In this document: in pieces, positions 42,644 through 52,133 of the stretch
Position numbering within the stretch: the stretch's first letter is position 1
How the letters are laid out: the number at the start of each line of letters is the position of its first letter
Origin: CAIKMD01 sp963740675
GTDB taxonomy: Bacteria > Pseudomonadota > Alphaproteobacteria > ATCC43930 > CGMCC-115725
Reading direction: 5' to 3'
Length of the DNA stretch: 64,000 bases
Assembly (NCBI GenBank): GCA_963740675.1
Contig: CAVUFS010000004.1
Coordinates: 620,001-684,000 of the forward strand
Notes under the pieces: generated by a model
Seen by the model: only the letters and a program-made list of their open reading frames with translations
Databases searched by the model: none
Told to the model about the DNA's origin: nothing
Program-made: the position numbers and the translations under genes

Positions 42644-43633
42644 CTAAGCCGATGTTTTGGGTAGGAATTCTTCAGTATAAAGTTTTTCCATGTCGACGGA
42701 TTCGTCGACACTTTTCATCGCGATAAACGACGCCTTTAACGTCTCGATCGCCTGCGGCGAGAATTTCCCGTTGCTCGACAATTTTCCGACCAGCCGGTCG
42801 TAGACATGGGACTCAACTGTTGGCGTGTGCCCCATGACTTTGGCTGCAACCGCGACCGTCTCCACCTTGTGCGTTTTCATGAAATCGACGGTCTCGTACC
42901 AGGCCGCGAGGAAGCGCCGTACCGCATCGGGATTGCGCTCGGCGGTCGTCTTGTTGGCGAACATCGTATAGAGCTCGATTGTCCCGACATAGGCGCTGCA
43001 ATCGAATAGCAGTCGTCCCTGGCCATTCTCTTCGAGCTGTAGGCCGAGCTGCGCCGAGGTAACGCTGGCATCGACCTGACCGGTCTTCAGTGCCGCAACG
43101 ACCGCCGGCGTGGCGCCACCGACCGTCGCCTTGGTCAGGCGATCATGCTCGCTCGTCCAGCCTTTGACACGAGAGAGTTCTTCGGCGAGCCAATCGGTCA
43201 GCGAGCCCGGGCTGGTGATGCCGACGGTTTTGCCACGCAGATCGTCCATGCTGTGGATTTTGGAATTCGCGGCGACGACGAAAGCCATATAACCCGCAAA
43301 TTCCGCGATCGAGCCGATCGCGATCTCCGGCGCGCCTTTGGCAACGAACTGCATATCCGGACCGGCGCTCAGCGAGATATCGACGGCTCCCGCGGTCATG
43401 GCTTGCGCGATCTTGGCGCCGCCCGCGAAGTTAAGCTCTTCGATTGCGAGGCCGTGCTTCTCGAAGATGCCGTATTCCATGCCGACATCGAGCGGGATGT
43501 AACCGACATTCTCGACGACCGCCTTGCCGACACGCAGCGTCTCGCCCGCGGCACGCGCTGCGGGAATGCGAAGCGCGGCAAGCGAGCCGGCGAGTGCCGT
43601 CATCGCCGTGCGGCGTGTCATGTTGCGAACCAT
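42644..43633 (-). CDS. NitT/TauT-type ABC substrate-binding protein with Tat-like signal (orphan)
   Basis: 329 residues. The leader MVRNMTRRTAMTALAGSLAA has a twin arginine and a short hydrophobic stretch, ending near ARAAG. The mature part has ETLRVGKAVVENVGYIPLDVGMEYGIFEKHGLAIEELNFAGG, typical of the NMT1/SsuA group. The start at 43633 is set by the strong GGGAGGATCG RBS; the open frame extends further but without support. No permease or ATPase is near. It is divergent from a frameshifted aromatic ring-cleavage gene, which may share its regulation. Confidence 0.88.
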   Translation of the reverse strand: MVRNMTRRTAMTALAGSLAALRIPAARAAGETLRVGKAVVENVGYIPLDVGMEYGIFEKHGLAIEELNFAGGAKIAQAMTAGAVDISLSAGPDMQFVAKGAPEIAIGSIAEFAGYMAFVVAANSKIHSMDDLRGKTVGITSPGSLTDWLAEELSRVKGWTSEHDRLTKATVGGATPAVVAALKTGQVDASVTSAQLGLQLEENGQGRLLFDCSAYVGTIELYTMFANKTTAERNPDAVRRFLAAWYETVDFMKTHKVETVAVAAKVMGHTPTVESHVYDRLVGKLSSNGKFSPQAIETLKASFIAMKSVDESVDMEKLYTEEFLPKTSA

Positions 43634-43778
43634 TCGATCCTCCCTTAATGCGCGCGGCCGATTGGTTGGCCGGATTTGCCAGTTCTTCTGATTTACGGGG
43701 GGGGGCATTCTAGCGCAGCTTCTTGCAACTTCGCGAGCCGCGTCGCACCATGGTCCGCAAGGGAAGGAGCGCCTCAAC

Positions 43779-44796
43779 ATGGCAAAACTCGTTCTGGGTC
43801 TCGGCACGTCGCACGGACCGCAGCTTTTCTTGCAGCCCGAGCAATGGGAGCTTCGCGCCACCGCCGATCGCCAAAACCCGCAACACTGGTATCGTGGCAA
43901 ACCTTACAATTACGAAACCTTGCTCGCCGCGCGCAAAGACCAGGATTTCGCGCCGCATCTGACGCCCGAGGCGAAGCGCGCGCATTTCGAGCGCTGTCAA
44001 CGTGCGATCGGCGCCATCGCCGACGCCTACAAGACCGCGAAGCCGGATGTCGCCGTCGTGATCGGTAACGATCAGTCGGAAATCTTCACTGACGAGAACA
44101 TCCCCGCCTTCAGCGTCTTCTGGGGCGAAAGCATCGAGAATTACCCGCGCACGCCGGAAGAGCTGGCGAAGCTCACGCCCGGCATCGCGCCGGCCGAGAT
44201 CGGCTACAAGCCGGCGACACGCACGAGCTATGCCTGTGATCCCGCGCTCGGCAAGCACATCATCGGCTCGCTGATCGAGTTCAGGTTTCGATGTCGGCCA
44301 ATCGAAGAAGCTGCCGATCGGACCGCGCAATTCCAACGCCGCGCCGCATGCTTTCGGCTATGTCTTCCGCCGCGTGATGGAGGACAAGCCGATTCCGATC
44401 GTGCCGGTGCTGGTCAACACACATTACCCGCCGAACCGGCCCAAGGCAGCGCGCTGTTTCGAATTCGGCCGCGCGATCGGCCGCGCGATCATGTCATTCC
44501 CCGGCGATACGCGCGTTGCGATCATCGGCTCGGGCGGCCTTACCCATTATGTGATCGAAGAGGATTTCGACCGCAGCGTGCTCGCGGCAATGGAGGCCGA
44601 CGACGACAAGGCGATCGCCGCGATCGATGATTCGCTCTTTGCCTCAGGCGGCACGGCCGAGATCAAGAATTGGATCCCGGTCTGCGGGGCAATGCGCGAA
44701 GCCGGGCTCAAGATGGAGGTGATCGACTATGTGCCTTGCTATCGCTCGCCGGCCGGCACCGGCAACGCGATGGCCTTCGCTTACTGGCGCGTGTGA
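43779..44796 (+). pseudogene. LigB-type extradiol dioxygenase, frameshifted
   Basis: In the intact state this would be a 338-residue class III (LigB/DODA-type) ring-cleavage dioxygenase. The first frame encodes LVLGLGTSHGPQLFLQPEQW, with the metal-binding His, and VVIGNDQSEIF, up to about 44280. The second frame, offset by +1, continues without loss from SGFDVGQSKKLPIGPRNSNA through NTHYPPNRP and GSGGLTHYVIEEDFDRSVL to the stop at 44796. Removing one T at 44280-44281 restores a single frame. It is divergent from an ABC binding-protein gene and followed by a Liv-type binding protein, so it may have served degradation of an imported aromatic acid. Real mutation and assembly error cannot be separated here. 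Confidence 0.85.
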
Positions 44797-44846
44797 TCAC
44801 CGACGATCTTTTCGCCTTCGTCTCATCTCATTTCTCAGAGCAACGC

Positions 44847-46049
44847 ATGAATTTTCGGACCACCGCAGCCGCGGCTTTGCTGCTCGCGTTTGCGATCACG
44901 CCGGCCTTCGCGCAAAAGAATTATGGGCCCGGTGCCAGTGATACCGAGGTAAAGATCGGATCGACCTCTCCATACAGCGGGCCTGTCTCGATGGCGAGCA
45001 CGGTGACGAAATCCTTCGCTGCCTATTTCGACAAGATCAACGCCGAGGATGGCGGCATCAACGGCCGCAAGATCAACGTCATCACAGCCGATGACGGTTA
45101 CGCACCGCCGCGCACCGTCGAGCAGACGCGCAAGCTGGTCGAGCAAGACGGCGTGCTGTTCATGGCGGGTTCGGTCGGCACACCGACGCAGCTCGCCGTG
45201 CGGCAATATCTGAACGACCGCAAAGTGCCGCAGCTTTTTCCCACGACGGGCGCCGCAACGTTCTTTGATCCGCAGAAATCGCCGTGGACCGTCGGCTTCG
45301 CGCCGAGCCACTACACCGAGGGTCGGCTCATCGGCAAGAATATCAGCGCAACAATGCCGGCCGCGAAGATCGCGGTGCTCTTTCAGAACGACGATCTCGG
45401 CAAGGACTTCCTGCGCGGCACCAAAGAGACGCTGAGCAATGGCGCGACCATCGTCTCACAGCAAAGCTATGAGGGGTCAAACCCAACGATCAATTCGCAG
45501 ATTGTCAGCCTGCAAGCGAGCGGCGCCGATGTGCTGCTCGCGTTCGCGACGCAGAAACCCGCGGCGCAAGCGATCCGTCACGCGGCCGAGATCGGCTGGA
45601 AGCCGAAGATCTTCATTCCCTCGATCGCCTCGTCGATCAGCCAGGTGCTGGAGCCGGCCGGGCTCGACAATGCCAAAGGCGTCTTCACGGCCACTTACGT
45701 GAAAGACCCCACGAGCCCCACTTGGGAGAAGAACTCCGACGTTCAGGCATTCATCGACTGGGTGAAGAAATACGATACGTCGGTCGACCTGCGCGACAGC
45801 TTTGGGGCATCGGGCGGCTATATGGTCGGCATCCTGATCGAGAAAATATTGAAGGCCGCCGGCAACGATCTCAGCCGCGAGAACATCCTGAAACAGGCAA
45901 CCAATTTGCACGATGTCGCGCTGCCGATGCTGCTGCCCGGCATCACCGCCAATACCTCGCCGACCGATTACCGCGCGATCAAACAGATGCAGTTCGAGTA
46001 TTTCGACGGCCAGAACTGGGTGCCGACCGGGAACCTCGTCTCCGAATAG
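44847..46049 (+). CDS. Liv-type ABC substrate-binding protein (orphan)
   Basis: 400 residues with a Sec signal peptide (TTAAAALLLAFAITPAFA, cleavage before QKNYG). The mature part has DTEVKIGSTSPYSGPVSMAS, FAAYFDKINAEDGGINGRKINVITADDGYAP and ILFQNDDLGKDF-like sequence (AVLFQNDDLGKDFLRG), the pattern of type-I binding proteins for branched-chain amino acids or aromatic acids. No permease or ATPase gene is adjacent; the complete Liv operon at 2.6-7.2 kb could supply them, but this is inference. It lies between a ring-cleavage gene and a PQQ dehydrogenase. Confidence 0.88.
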   Translation: MNFRTTAAAALLLAFAITPAFAQKNYGPGASDTEVKIGSTSPYSGPVSMASTVTKSFAAYFDKINAEDGGINGRKINVITADDGYAPPRTVEQTRKLVEQDGVLFMAGSVGTPTQLAVRQYLNDRKVPQLFPTTGAATFFDPQKSPWTVGFAPSHYTEGRLIGKNISATMPAAKIAVLFQNDDLGKDFLRGTKETLSNGATIVSQQSYEGSNPTINSQIVSLQASGADVLLAFATQKPAAQAIRHAAEIGWKPKIFIPSIASSISQVLEPAGLDNAKGVFTATYVKDPTSPTWEKNSDVQAFIDWVKKYDTSVDLRDSFGASGGYMVGILIEKILKAAGNDLSRENILKQATNLHDVALPMLLPGITANTSPTDYRAIKQMQFEYFDGQNWVPTGNLVSE

Positions 46050-46140
46050 CCCACCCGGGCGTCATCACGACCTCGTCGAATTGCGCGCCAAAGGCGAAGT
46101 TGATACGCTCTTTTCAATAATAACTTGGGGGAGACGTTCA

Positions 46141-47781
46141 ATGGGCGCATTTCGCATGTCTGCCGCCGCGCTTCATCGCGCCATTATCGGCGGAACTTTG
46201 AGCCTGGCGTTGGTGGGAACCGCCACCGCGCAAGGCAGCAGCAACACCGAATGGCCGAGCTATAACCGCACGCTCACATCAGAGCGTTTCGTGCCGCTCG
46301 ACCAGATCAACAAGACGAATGTCGGGCAGTTGAAGCAAGTCTGCGTCTACGACCTCGGGCAGCAGACCGAGTTCGAGACCGGCCCGCTCGTGATCGGCGA
46401 TACGCTCTATGGCACGAGCGAGATGGATATCTTCGCGATCGACGCCAATACCTGCCAGGAAAAATGGCGCACGCACGAAGATATGACGATCCGCGCACCG
46501 CATTTCGCGGTCAATCGCGGCGCCGCCTATCTCGACGGCAAGCTATTCCGCGGCACGCAAACCGGCTTCGTCTTCGCCTATGACGCCACCAACGGAAAGA
46601 AGCTGTGGGAACAGAAGATCATCAACCTACAGGGTGAGACCGTCCCTGCCGCGCCGATCGCGTGGAACGGACTCGTCTTCATCGGCAACGCCGGTGGCGA
46701 TTTGAAGGGCGGCAAGGGCCGCATCTATGCGCTCGATGCCAATACCGGAAAAATTGTTTGGGAGACTTATCTCGTACCGGCCTCGCCCGACGCGCCCGAT
46801 ATCAAAGCCGCGCAGACAACGAGCAAGGTCACGGTGCCAACCTGGAAGAACAAATCCAACGAGGTGCCGATCTCAGGCGGCGCGACCTGGACCTCTTACA
46901 CGCTCGATGCGGCCAAGGGCCTGCTCTACATCCCCGGCGGCAATCCGGCGCCGGATTACGCCAAGGGCGTGCGTCCTGGCAACAACCTCTTCGCCGGCTC
47001 GGTCGTCGTGCTCGATGCCAAAACCGGCGCGTTGAAACGGTTCTTCCAGCTCGTGCCGCAGGACTTCCATGATTGGGACGTCTCGGCCACGCCGGTACTA
47101 CTCACGACCAAGAAGGGCGTGCACCTCCTGGCCGATGCCGGCAAGAACGGTTTGCTCTACGGTATCGATCTCGACAGCGGCAAGCGGCTCTATCAGACCG
47201 CTATCACAACGCGCTCGAACATGAACGCGCCGCTGACCAAGCAGGGCACGCATTTCTGCCCCGGCTCGGGCGGCGGCACGGAATGGAACGGCCCCGCCTA
47301 CGATCCGCAAAATAACTTGATCTTCGACGGCACGGTCGATCGCTGCACCCTGGTGAAGCTGGCCGAGGATGCGAAGATCGAGCGCGTCGCGGTCGGCCGT
47401 CCCTGGACCGGCATGGATGACGACAAAAACCCCTTCGGCATCGGCGACGATCATTGGGCCGGATGGCTCAACGCCACCGACGCCGATACCGGCAAGATCA
47501 AATGGCGGTTCAAGGCACCCGGGCCGGTGCTTTCGGGCATTACGCCGACACAGGGCGGCGTCGTCTTCGCCGGCGATATGAACGGCAACGCCTATGCCTT
47601 CGATGCCGATACAGGCAAGTTGCTGTGGCAGCAGAAATTCGACGGCGCGATCGGCGGCGGTCTGATCTCCTACGCAATCGGCGGCAAGCAGCGGATCGCG
47701 GTGATTTCGGGGACCATCACGCAGGTCTTTGCGCTCGAAGCCCCGAAGGGCAACGCGAAAATCACGATCTTCGGCTTCTAA
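46141..47781 (+). CDS. PQQ-dependent dehydrogenase, periplasmic quinoprotein
   Basis: 546 residues with a signal peptide (LHRAIIGGTLSLALVGTATA). The body is an eight-bladed beta-propeller of the methanol/alcohol dehydrogenase family: EWPSYNRTLTSERFVPLDQIN, PISGGATWTSYTLDA, and the active-site region GSVVVLDAKTGALKRFF with QDFHDWDVSATPVL. The adjacent-cysteine disulfide of classical methanol dehydrogenase is not visible and no cytochrome domain is fused, so a separate electron acceptor is needed. The ATG follows GGGGGAGACG. A TonB-dependent receptor gene starts 10 bases after the stop, so the two are very likely co-transcribed. Confidence 0.88.
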   Translation: MGAFRMSAAALHRAIIGGTLSLALVGTATAQGSSNTEWPSYNRTLTSERFVPLDQINKTNVGQLKQVCVYDLGQQTEFETGPLVIGDTLYGTSEMDIFAIDANTCQEKWRTHEDMTIRAPHFAVNRGAAYLDGKLFRGTQTGFVFAYDATNGKKLWEQKIINLQGETVPAAPIAWNGLVFIGNAGGDLKGGKGRIYALDANTGKIVWETYLVPASPDAPDIKAAQTTSKVTVPTWKNKSNEVPISGGATWTSYTLDAAKGLLYIPGGNPAPDYAKGVRPGNNLFAGSVVVLDAKTGALKRFFQLVPQDFHDWDVSATPVLLTTKKGVHLLADAGKNGLLYGIDLDSGKRLYQTAITTRSNMNAPLTKQGTHFCPGSGGGTEWNGPAYDPQNNLIFDGTVDRCTLVKLAEDAKIERVAVGRPWTGMDDDKNPFGIGDDHWAGWLNATDADTGKIKWRFKAPGPVLSGITPTQGGVVFAGDMNGNAYAFDADTGKLLWQQKFDGAIGGGLISYAIGGKQRIAVISGTITQVFALEAPKGNAKITIFGF

Positions 47782-47791
47782 GACGGAGACC

Positions 47792-50161
47792 GTGGCGTCG
47801 CATCACGCGGCGCGCATCGGTGTGGCAGCGGCAGCCCTCGTGCTGCCGCTGCCTGCTATTGCGCAGACCGCCGGCCCTAACACGACGGAATTTTCGCTGC
47901 CCGAGGTCGTGGTCGTCGGAACCACGCCTTTGCCCGGCATTGGCATCGATATCGACAAGATACCCGGCACGGTCCAAACGCTGACAGCTGGCGATTTGCA
48001 CCGCGAAGCCGCAAGCAACCTCACCACCGCGCTGCAAAATCAGATCAGCGGCGTCGCCGTCAACGACACGCTCAGTGACGATTTCCAGCGCGATCTTCTC
48101 TATCACGGTTTCGAGGCCTCGCCGGTCCTCGGCACGCCGCAAGGCCTCGCCGTCTATCAAAATGGCGTGCGCATCAACGAAGCCTTCGGCGACACGGTAA
48201 ATTGGGATCTGATCCCTGATGTTGCAATCGATCGGCTCGACCTCGTCGGCGCGAATCCAGTCTACGGCCTCAACGCGCTCGGCGGTGCCGTCGCGATCAC
48301 GATGAAGAACGGCTTCACCTATCACGACAACGAGACCGAGCTCAGCGGCGGCTCTTTCGGTCAACGCGCGCTGAGCTTTCAATACGGCCAACAGGCTGGC
48401 GAGATCGCCGCCTATATCGCGGCGCGTGGCCTCGAATCGGATGGTTGGCGGCGCTTCTCGCCAGACTCGCTGCAGCAGCTTTATGCCGATCTTGCCGCGC
48501 GCAACGATCGCGCCACGGTCGATATCAGTTTCACCGGCGCGAATAATCGTCTCTTCGGCCAAGGCGTGACGCCGGTGCAAGAGCTGGCGGTGGATCGCTC
48601 GCTCACCTTCACCGGACCTCAGCACGATTTCAACCAACTCGCCTTCGTGACGGCGAACGGCTCGTTCCAGGCGAGCGACGCGCTCTCATTCCAAGCCAAT
48701 CTCTACCGCCGCGAATTCCGCCAAACCGTCGCCAACGGCAATACAACCGACGCCACGGCCTGCGATCCCGCCAATGGCTTCCTCTGTCAGGCCGACGGCA
48801 GCACTGCGCTCACCGATCTAAGCGGCAATCCGCTTCCCGATCTCTCCAATGGCGGCACGCAGCCGATCGGGGAGAACGATGCCGAAGCGATCCGTGCCGT
48901 GACGCTGGGCGCGGCGCTGCAGACAACGGAGACGGCTGATCTGCTCGACCGTGGCAATCATCTCGTCGCCGGCGCGAGCATCGATCGCGCCACCGTCGAT
49001 TTCCAATCGACGACCGAGATCGGCATCATCAACCCGTCGCTGATCGTTGAGCCGTCGGGCTTCTTTATCGCGACGCCGGAGAATTCGGGCTTCAATCCGA
49101 CGCCGGTCGGCCTCGGCGCGACGACGAATTATTACGGTCTCTACGTTACCGATACATTCGACGTGACGCCGGCGCTCGCGCTTACCGCGAGCGGCCGTTA
49201 CAACCTCGCCGAGATCGCGCTGGTCGATCGCCTGGGCGCGCAACTCACCGGACGCGCGCGCTACAGCCGCCTCAACCCGGCGATCGGTGCGACCTACAAG
49301 ATTACGCCGGCACTCACCGCTTATGCCGGCTATGCCGAGGCCAATCGCGCGCCGACGCCGAGCGAGATCGAATGCTCCAACCCGGCGCAGCCCTGCCTTC
49401 TGCCCTCCTCACTGTCATCCGATCCGCCTAATCTCAAACAGGTCGTCGCGCATAGTTACGAAGCCGGCTTGCGCGGCAACTTCTCGCTAAGCGCGCTGCC
49501 CGGCGCTTTCGCCTGGAATTTCGGCCTTTACCGCACCGATCTCGACGACGACATCTTCGCCGTTGCAAGCTCGATCAGCAGCGGCTTCTTCGAGAATATC
49601 GGCGCGACACGCCGGCAAGGGCTCGATGCCGCGCTGCGCTATCAGGACGAGCGCTGGTCACTGAAACTCGCCTACAGCCTCGTCGATGCGACGTTCCAAT
49701 CGACGCTGACTTTACCCTCGGCGAGCAATCCAGCGGCTGACGCCTCGGGCAATATCCAAGTGCGGCCGGGCGATCATCTTCCCGGCATCCCCGAACATCG
49801 GCTGGTCGCGAATGCCGATTATCATTTGACCGATGCCTGGATCATTGGCGCGATGCTCACCTATGCCGGGGCGCAATTCTACCGCGGCGATGAATTGAAT
49901 CAGAATGCGAAGCTGCCAGCCTTTGCGCTGGTGAATCTCCACAGCAGCTACAAATTCGGCGAGCATGTCGAGCTCTTCGCGCGCGTCGATAACCTCTTCG
50001 ATGCGCGTTACTCGACCTTCGGCCAGTTCGGCGATCCAACGGGCATCGGCGCACCCGGCATCGCCGCGGGCGCGACGGCCAACGGACCCGGTGTCGATAA
50101 TCGCTTCCAGAGCCCTGGTGCGCCGATCGCCGCCCTCGCTGGCATCCGCGCGAAATTCTGA
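47792..50161 (+). CDS. TonB-dependent outer-membrane receptor
   Basis: 789 residues. It begins at a GTG, placed directly before a signal peptide (ARIGVAAAALVLPLPAIAQ). The plug domain has SLPEVVVVGTTPLPG, the TonB-box-like region, IPGTVQTLTAGDLHREAASNLTTAL and RLDLVGANPVYGLNALGGAVAI. The barrel ends in Phe (AGIRAKF), as expected. It takes up a large ligand by TonB-linked energy. The GTG lies 10 bases past the PQQ dehydrogenase stop, so the ligand may be PQQ or a substrate or metal of that enzyme; this link is inference. Known PQQ receptors (PqqU-type) give a precedent. Confidence 0.88.
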   Translation: MASHHAARIGVAAAALVLPLPAIAQTAGPNTTEFSLPEVVVVGTTPLPGIGIDIDKIPGTVQTLTAGDLHREAASNLTTALQNQISGVAVNDTLSDDFQRDLLYHGFEASPVLGTPQGLAVYQNGVRINEAFGDTVNWDLIPDVAIDRLDLVGANPVYGLNALGGAVAITMKNGFTYHDNETELSGGSFGQRALSFQYGQQAGEIAAYIAARGLESDGWRRFSPDSLQQLYADLAARNDRATVDISFTGANNRLFGQGVTPVQELAVDRSLTFTGPQHDFNQLAFVTANGSFQASDALSFQANLYRREFRQTVANGNTTDATACDPANGFLCQADGSTALTDLSGNPLPDLSNGGTQPIGENDAEAIRAVTLGAALQTTETADLLDRGNHLVAGASIDRATVDFQSTTEIGIINPSLIVEPSGFFIATPENSGFNPTPVGLGATTNYYGLYVTDTFDVTPALALTASGRYNLAEIALVDRLGAQLTGRARYSRLNPAIGATYKITPALTAYAGYAEANRAPTPSEIECSNPAQPCLLPSSLSSDPPNLKQVVAHSYEAGLRGNFSLSALPGAFAWNFGLYRTDLDDDIFAVASSISSGFFENIGATRRQGLDAALRYQDERWSLKLAYSLVDATFQSTLTLPSASNPAADASGNIQVRPGDHLPGIPEHRLVANADYHLTDAWIIGAMLTYAGAQFYRGDELNQNAKLPAFALVNLHSSYKFGEHVELFARVDNLFDARYSTFGQFGDPTGIGAPGIAAGATANGPGVDNRFQSPGAPIAALAGIRAKF

Positions 50162-50248
50162 TCCGCTCACTGGGGTGGAAACCGCATCTTGTTCATGATA
50201 TGTTCTTTCCCTAATGGCAGAGCCCAAACGGTCGCCGTCTGGAGGAAC

Positions 50249-50953
50249 ATGCGACAGCACTCTTTCGATTTCGGAGAAGCTGCGGTTTTGCCCGAGATCC
50301 GCGAGCGATTGCTCGCGGTCTTCGGCCGACAGCGCGATGAGTATCGTTTCGATCCGCTGAGTCAGCTTGTCTACGGGATCATCGCGTCGCAGACACGCGA
50401 TGAAGTCTCGATGGCGGCGTTCCTGGAGCTGGATCGGCTCTGTCGATCTTGGGACGTGCTGATGCGCGCAACGCCGCGCCAGATCGAGCGCATCATTTTC
50501 TCGGTCCATCATGCCGATCGCAAAGCCGAGGAGTTGCCGCAGGCGCTTCGCATGATCCGCGCGCGCAGCGGTGCGCTCGAACTCGAATTTCTTGCCGATT
50601 GGGACGTCGAAGCGGCGCAACAATGGCTCGACAGCCTTTATGGCGTCGGCGCCAAGATCGCCGCCACCGTGCTCAATTTCAGCACATTGCGCAAAGCCGT
50701 CCTGCCGGTCGATACGCATTTGCTGCGCGTCGGCCAGCGCTTGGGCTTCGTGCGGCAAGGCGGCGATTACGCAGCGGGTCATGACGGCTACGCGCGGCTT
50801 CTTCCCTCCGAATGGGACGGCGACACGGTCTACGAGTTGCACTGGCTTATCAAACTGCTGGGCCAGCGCGTGTGCCGGCCGACGGCGCCGGATTGTGGGC
50901 ATTGCCCGCTGCGCGAAATATGTCCGACGGCCTATAGCAGCGCGGTGGCTTGA
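50249..50953 (+). CDS. endonuclease III-like HhH-GPD DNA glycosylase
   Basis: 234 residues. The helix-hairpin-helix with catalytic Lys is LDSLYGVGAKIAATVLNFS and the catalytic Asp follows in LPVDTHLLRVGQRLG; the [4Fe-4S] cluster is CRPTAPDCGHCPLREICP (C-x6-C-x2-C-x5-C). It is therefore a bifunctional base-excision glycosylase acting on oxidised pyrimidines, or a paralogue of Nth with altered specificity. The ATG follows GGAGGAAC. It sits between the TonB receptor gene and a binding-protein gene and has no obvious link to either. Confidence 0.9.
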   Translation: MRQHSFDFGEAAVLPEIRERLLAVFGRQRDEYRFDPLSQLVYGIIASQTRDEVSMAAFLELDRLCRSWDVLMRATPRQIERIIFSVHHADRKAEELPQALRMIRARSGALELEFLADWDVEAAQQWLDSLYGVGAKIAATVLNFSTLRKAVLPVDTHLLRVGQRLGFVRQGGDYAAGHDGYARLLPSEWDGDTVYELHWLIKLLGQRVCRPTAPDCGHCPLREICPTAYSSAVA

Positions 50954-51036
50954 GCACCCGCAATCAACTGGACGCGCGGCGCCATCGAAGGCTAGGCTTC
51001 GCCAACGATAAACGCTAACCGGTGGGGGAGGTTTCA

Positions 51037-52110
51037 ATGAGCCGCTTGGCAAGGATGGCAGCGCTGGGCGCGATGGTGGCGAGCTTCGCCATCGCATCGC
51101 AGGCCCAAGCCCAGACCGCGGCGATGAAAGAATTGGCCGCGGCCGCCGACAAGGAAGGCGCCGTCCTTCTCACCTGGAGCTCCGACAGTCTCGGCGGCGC
51201 CGAAGGCGCACAGAAATTCGAGGCCGCGATCAACCAGGCCTATGGCACGCATCTCAAGATTTCCTGGACGCCGGGCCCGGCGATGCCGAATGTCGGACAT
51301 ACGATCGCGATGGCGGCTTCCAACGGCGTGCAATCGCCAACCGATGTCTATCTCGGCTTCTCGCGCGATATGGGTACGTTGCTGCAATACGATTTGTTCT
51401 TGAAGGCACCTTGGAACGACTACCTGCCCAACCGGCTCACCGACAAGGTCGTCGACCACGGCACCTTTATCAAAGTGCAATCGGCAACGCTGGGCTTCAG
51501 CTACAACAAGAAACTCGCGCCGTCGGAGCCGAAAGAGCTAGCCGATTTCCTGAAACCGGAATGGGCCGGCAAACTCGCGACGACCTCCTTCGGCGCCGGC
51601 TGGGACCAGATCGCGGCGACTGACGCCTGGGGTCCGGACAAAGCCATCGCCTTCGCCGAGAAATTCGCCAAGCAGGTCGCCGGCTTCATGCGTTGCGGCG
51701 AGACCGAGCGGCTCGCCACCGGCGAATTCGTCGCGCTCGCCACCGATTGCAGCGACGGCCCGACCGGCGCCGCCGTGAAACGCGGTGCGCCTTTGGGCCG
51801 CGCGATCGAGCCGACGGTGCCGCTCGTCAGCTATTTCTATCTCGCCGTGCCGAAGAATGCGGTGCATCCGAATGCGGGCAAGCTCTTCGCGGCTTTCACG
51901 GCGACGGTCGAGGGACAGAAGATCATCCGCGACGAGACGACAACCGATCTCGACATCTTCCCCGAGACGGGCGAGCACGCAAAGCTTGCGGCGGTCGAGA
52001 AAGAAACCGGCAAGACGTTCAAGAGCGCCGATATCGATTGGCAGATCGCCAACAAAGCGGGCAATGAGGCACAAAAGAAGATCGCGGACATCATCCAGCA
52101 CAGCCGGTAG
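51037..52110 (+). CDS. iron(III)-type ABC substrate-binding protein, module A
   Basis: 357 residues with a Sec signal (RMAALGAMVASFAIASQAQA). The mature part has TAAMKELAAAADKEGAVLLTWSSDSLGGAEGAQKF and QSPTDVYLGFSRDMGTLL. The fold belongs to the SBP_bac_6/8 group with ferric and other small ligands. It is a clear paralogue of the protein at 59058, sharing DKEGxVxxxxSxxxxGGAEGAxK and the SPTDVYxGFSRxM stretch. The RBS is GGGGGAGG. It leads module A: binding protein, frameshifted permease, flavin monooxygenase. No ATPase gene follows. The true ligand is unknown. Confidence 0.88.
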   Translation: MSRLARMAALGAMVASFAIASQAQAQTAAMKELAAAADKEGAVLLTWSSDSLGGAEGAQKFEAAINQAYGTHLKISWTPGPAMPNVGHTIAMAASNGVQSPTDVYLGFSRDMGTLLQYDLFLKAPWNDYLPNRLTDKVVDHGTFIKVQSATLGFSYNKKLAPSEPKELADFLKPEWAGKLATTSFGAGWDQIAATDAWGPDKAIAFAEKFAKQVAGFMRCGETERLATGEFVALATDCSDGPTGAAVKRGAPLGRAIEPTVPLVSYFYLAVPKNAVHPNAGKLFAAFTATVEGQKIIRDETTTDLDIFPETGEHAKLAAVEKETGKTFKSADIDWQIANKAGNEAQKKIADIIQHSR

Positions 52111-52133
52111 TGACCGCCTTCATATGTCTGGGG

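Noticed and set aside
43697..43705. Run of nine Gs between divergent genes
   Set aside because: A possible phase-variable or sequencing-error-prone tract, but it lies in a divergent spacer with no repeat unit or reading frame that it would switch.
46141..47781. Possibility that the PQQ enzyme is a lanthanide-type (XoxF-like) dehydrogenase
   Set aside because: The active-site loop reads LDAKTG, without the D-x-D pair expected for lanthanide enzymes in my recollection of the family, and no XoxG/XoxJ-like genes are adjacent. An alignment would be needed to settle this.
49712..51097. 461-residue minus-strand frame spanning the TonB receptor end and the endonuclease III gene
   Set aside because: It crosses two well-supported plus-strand genes and the intergenic region, and has no domain.
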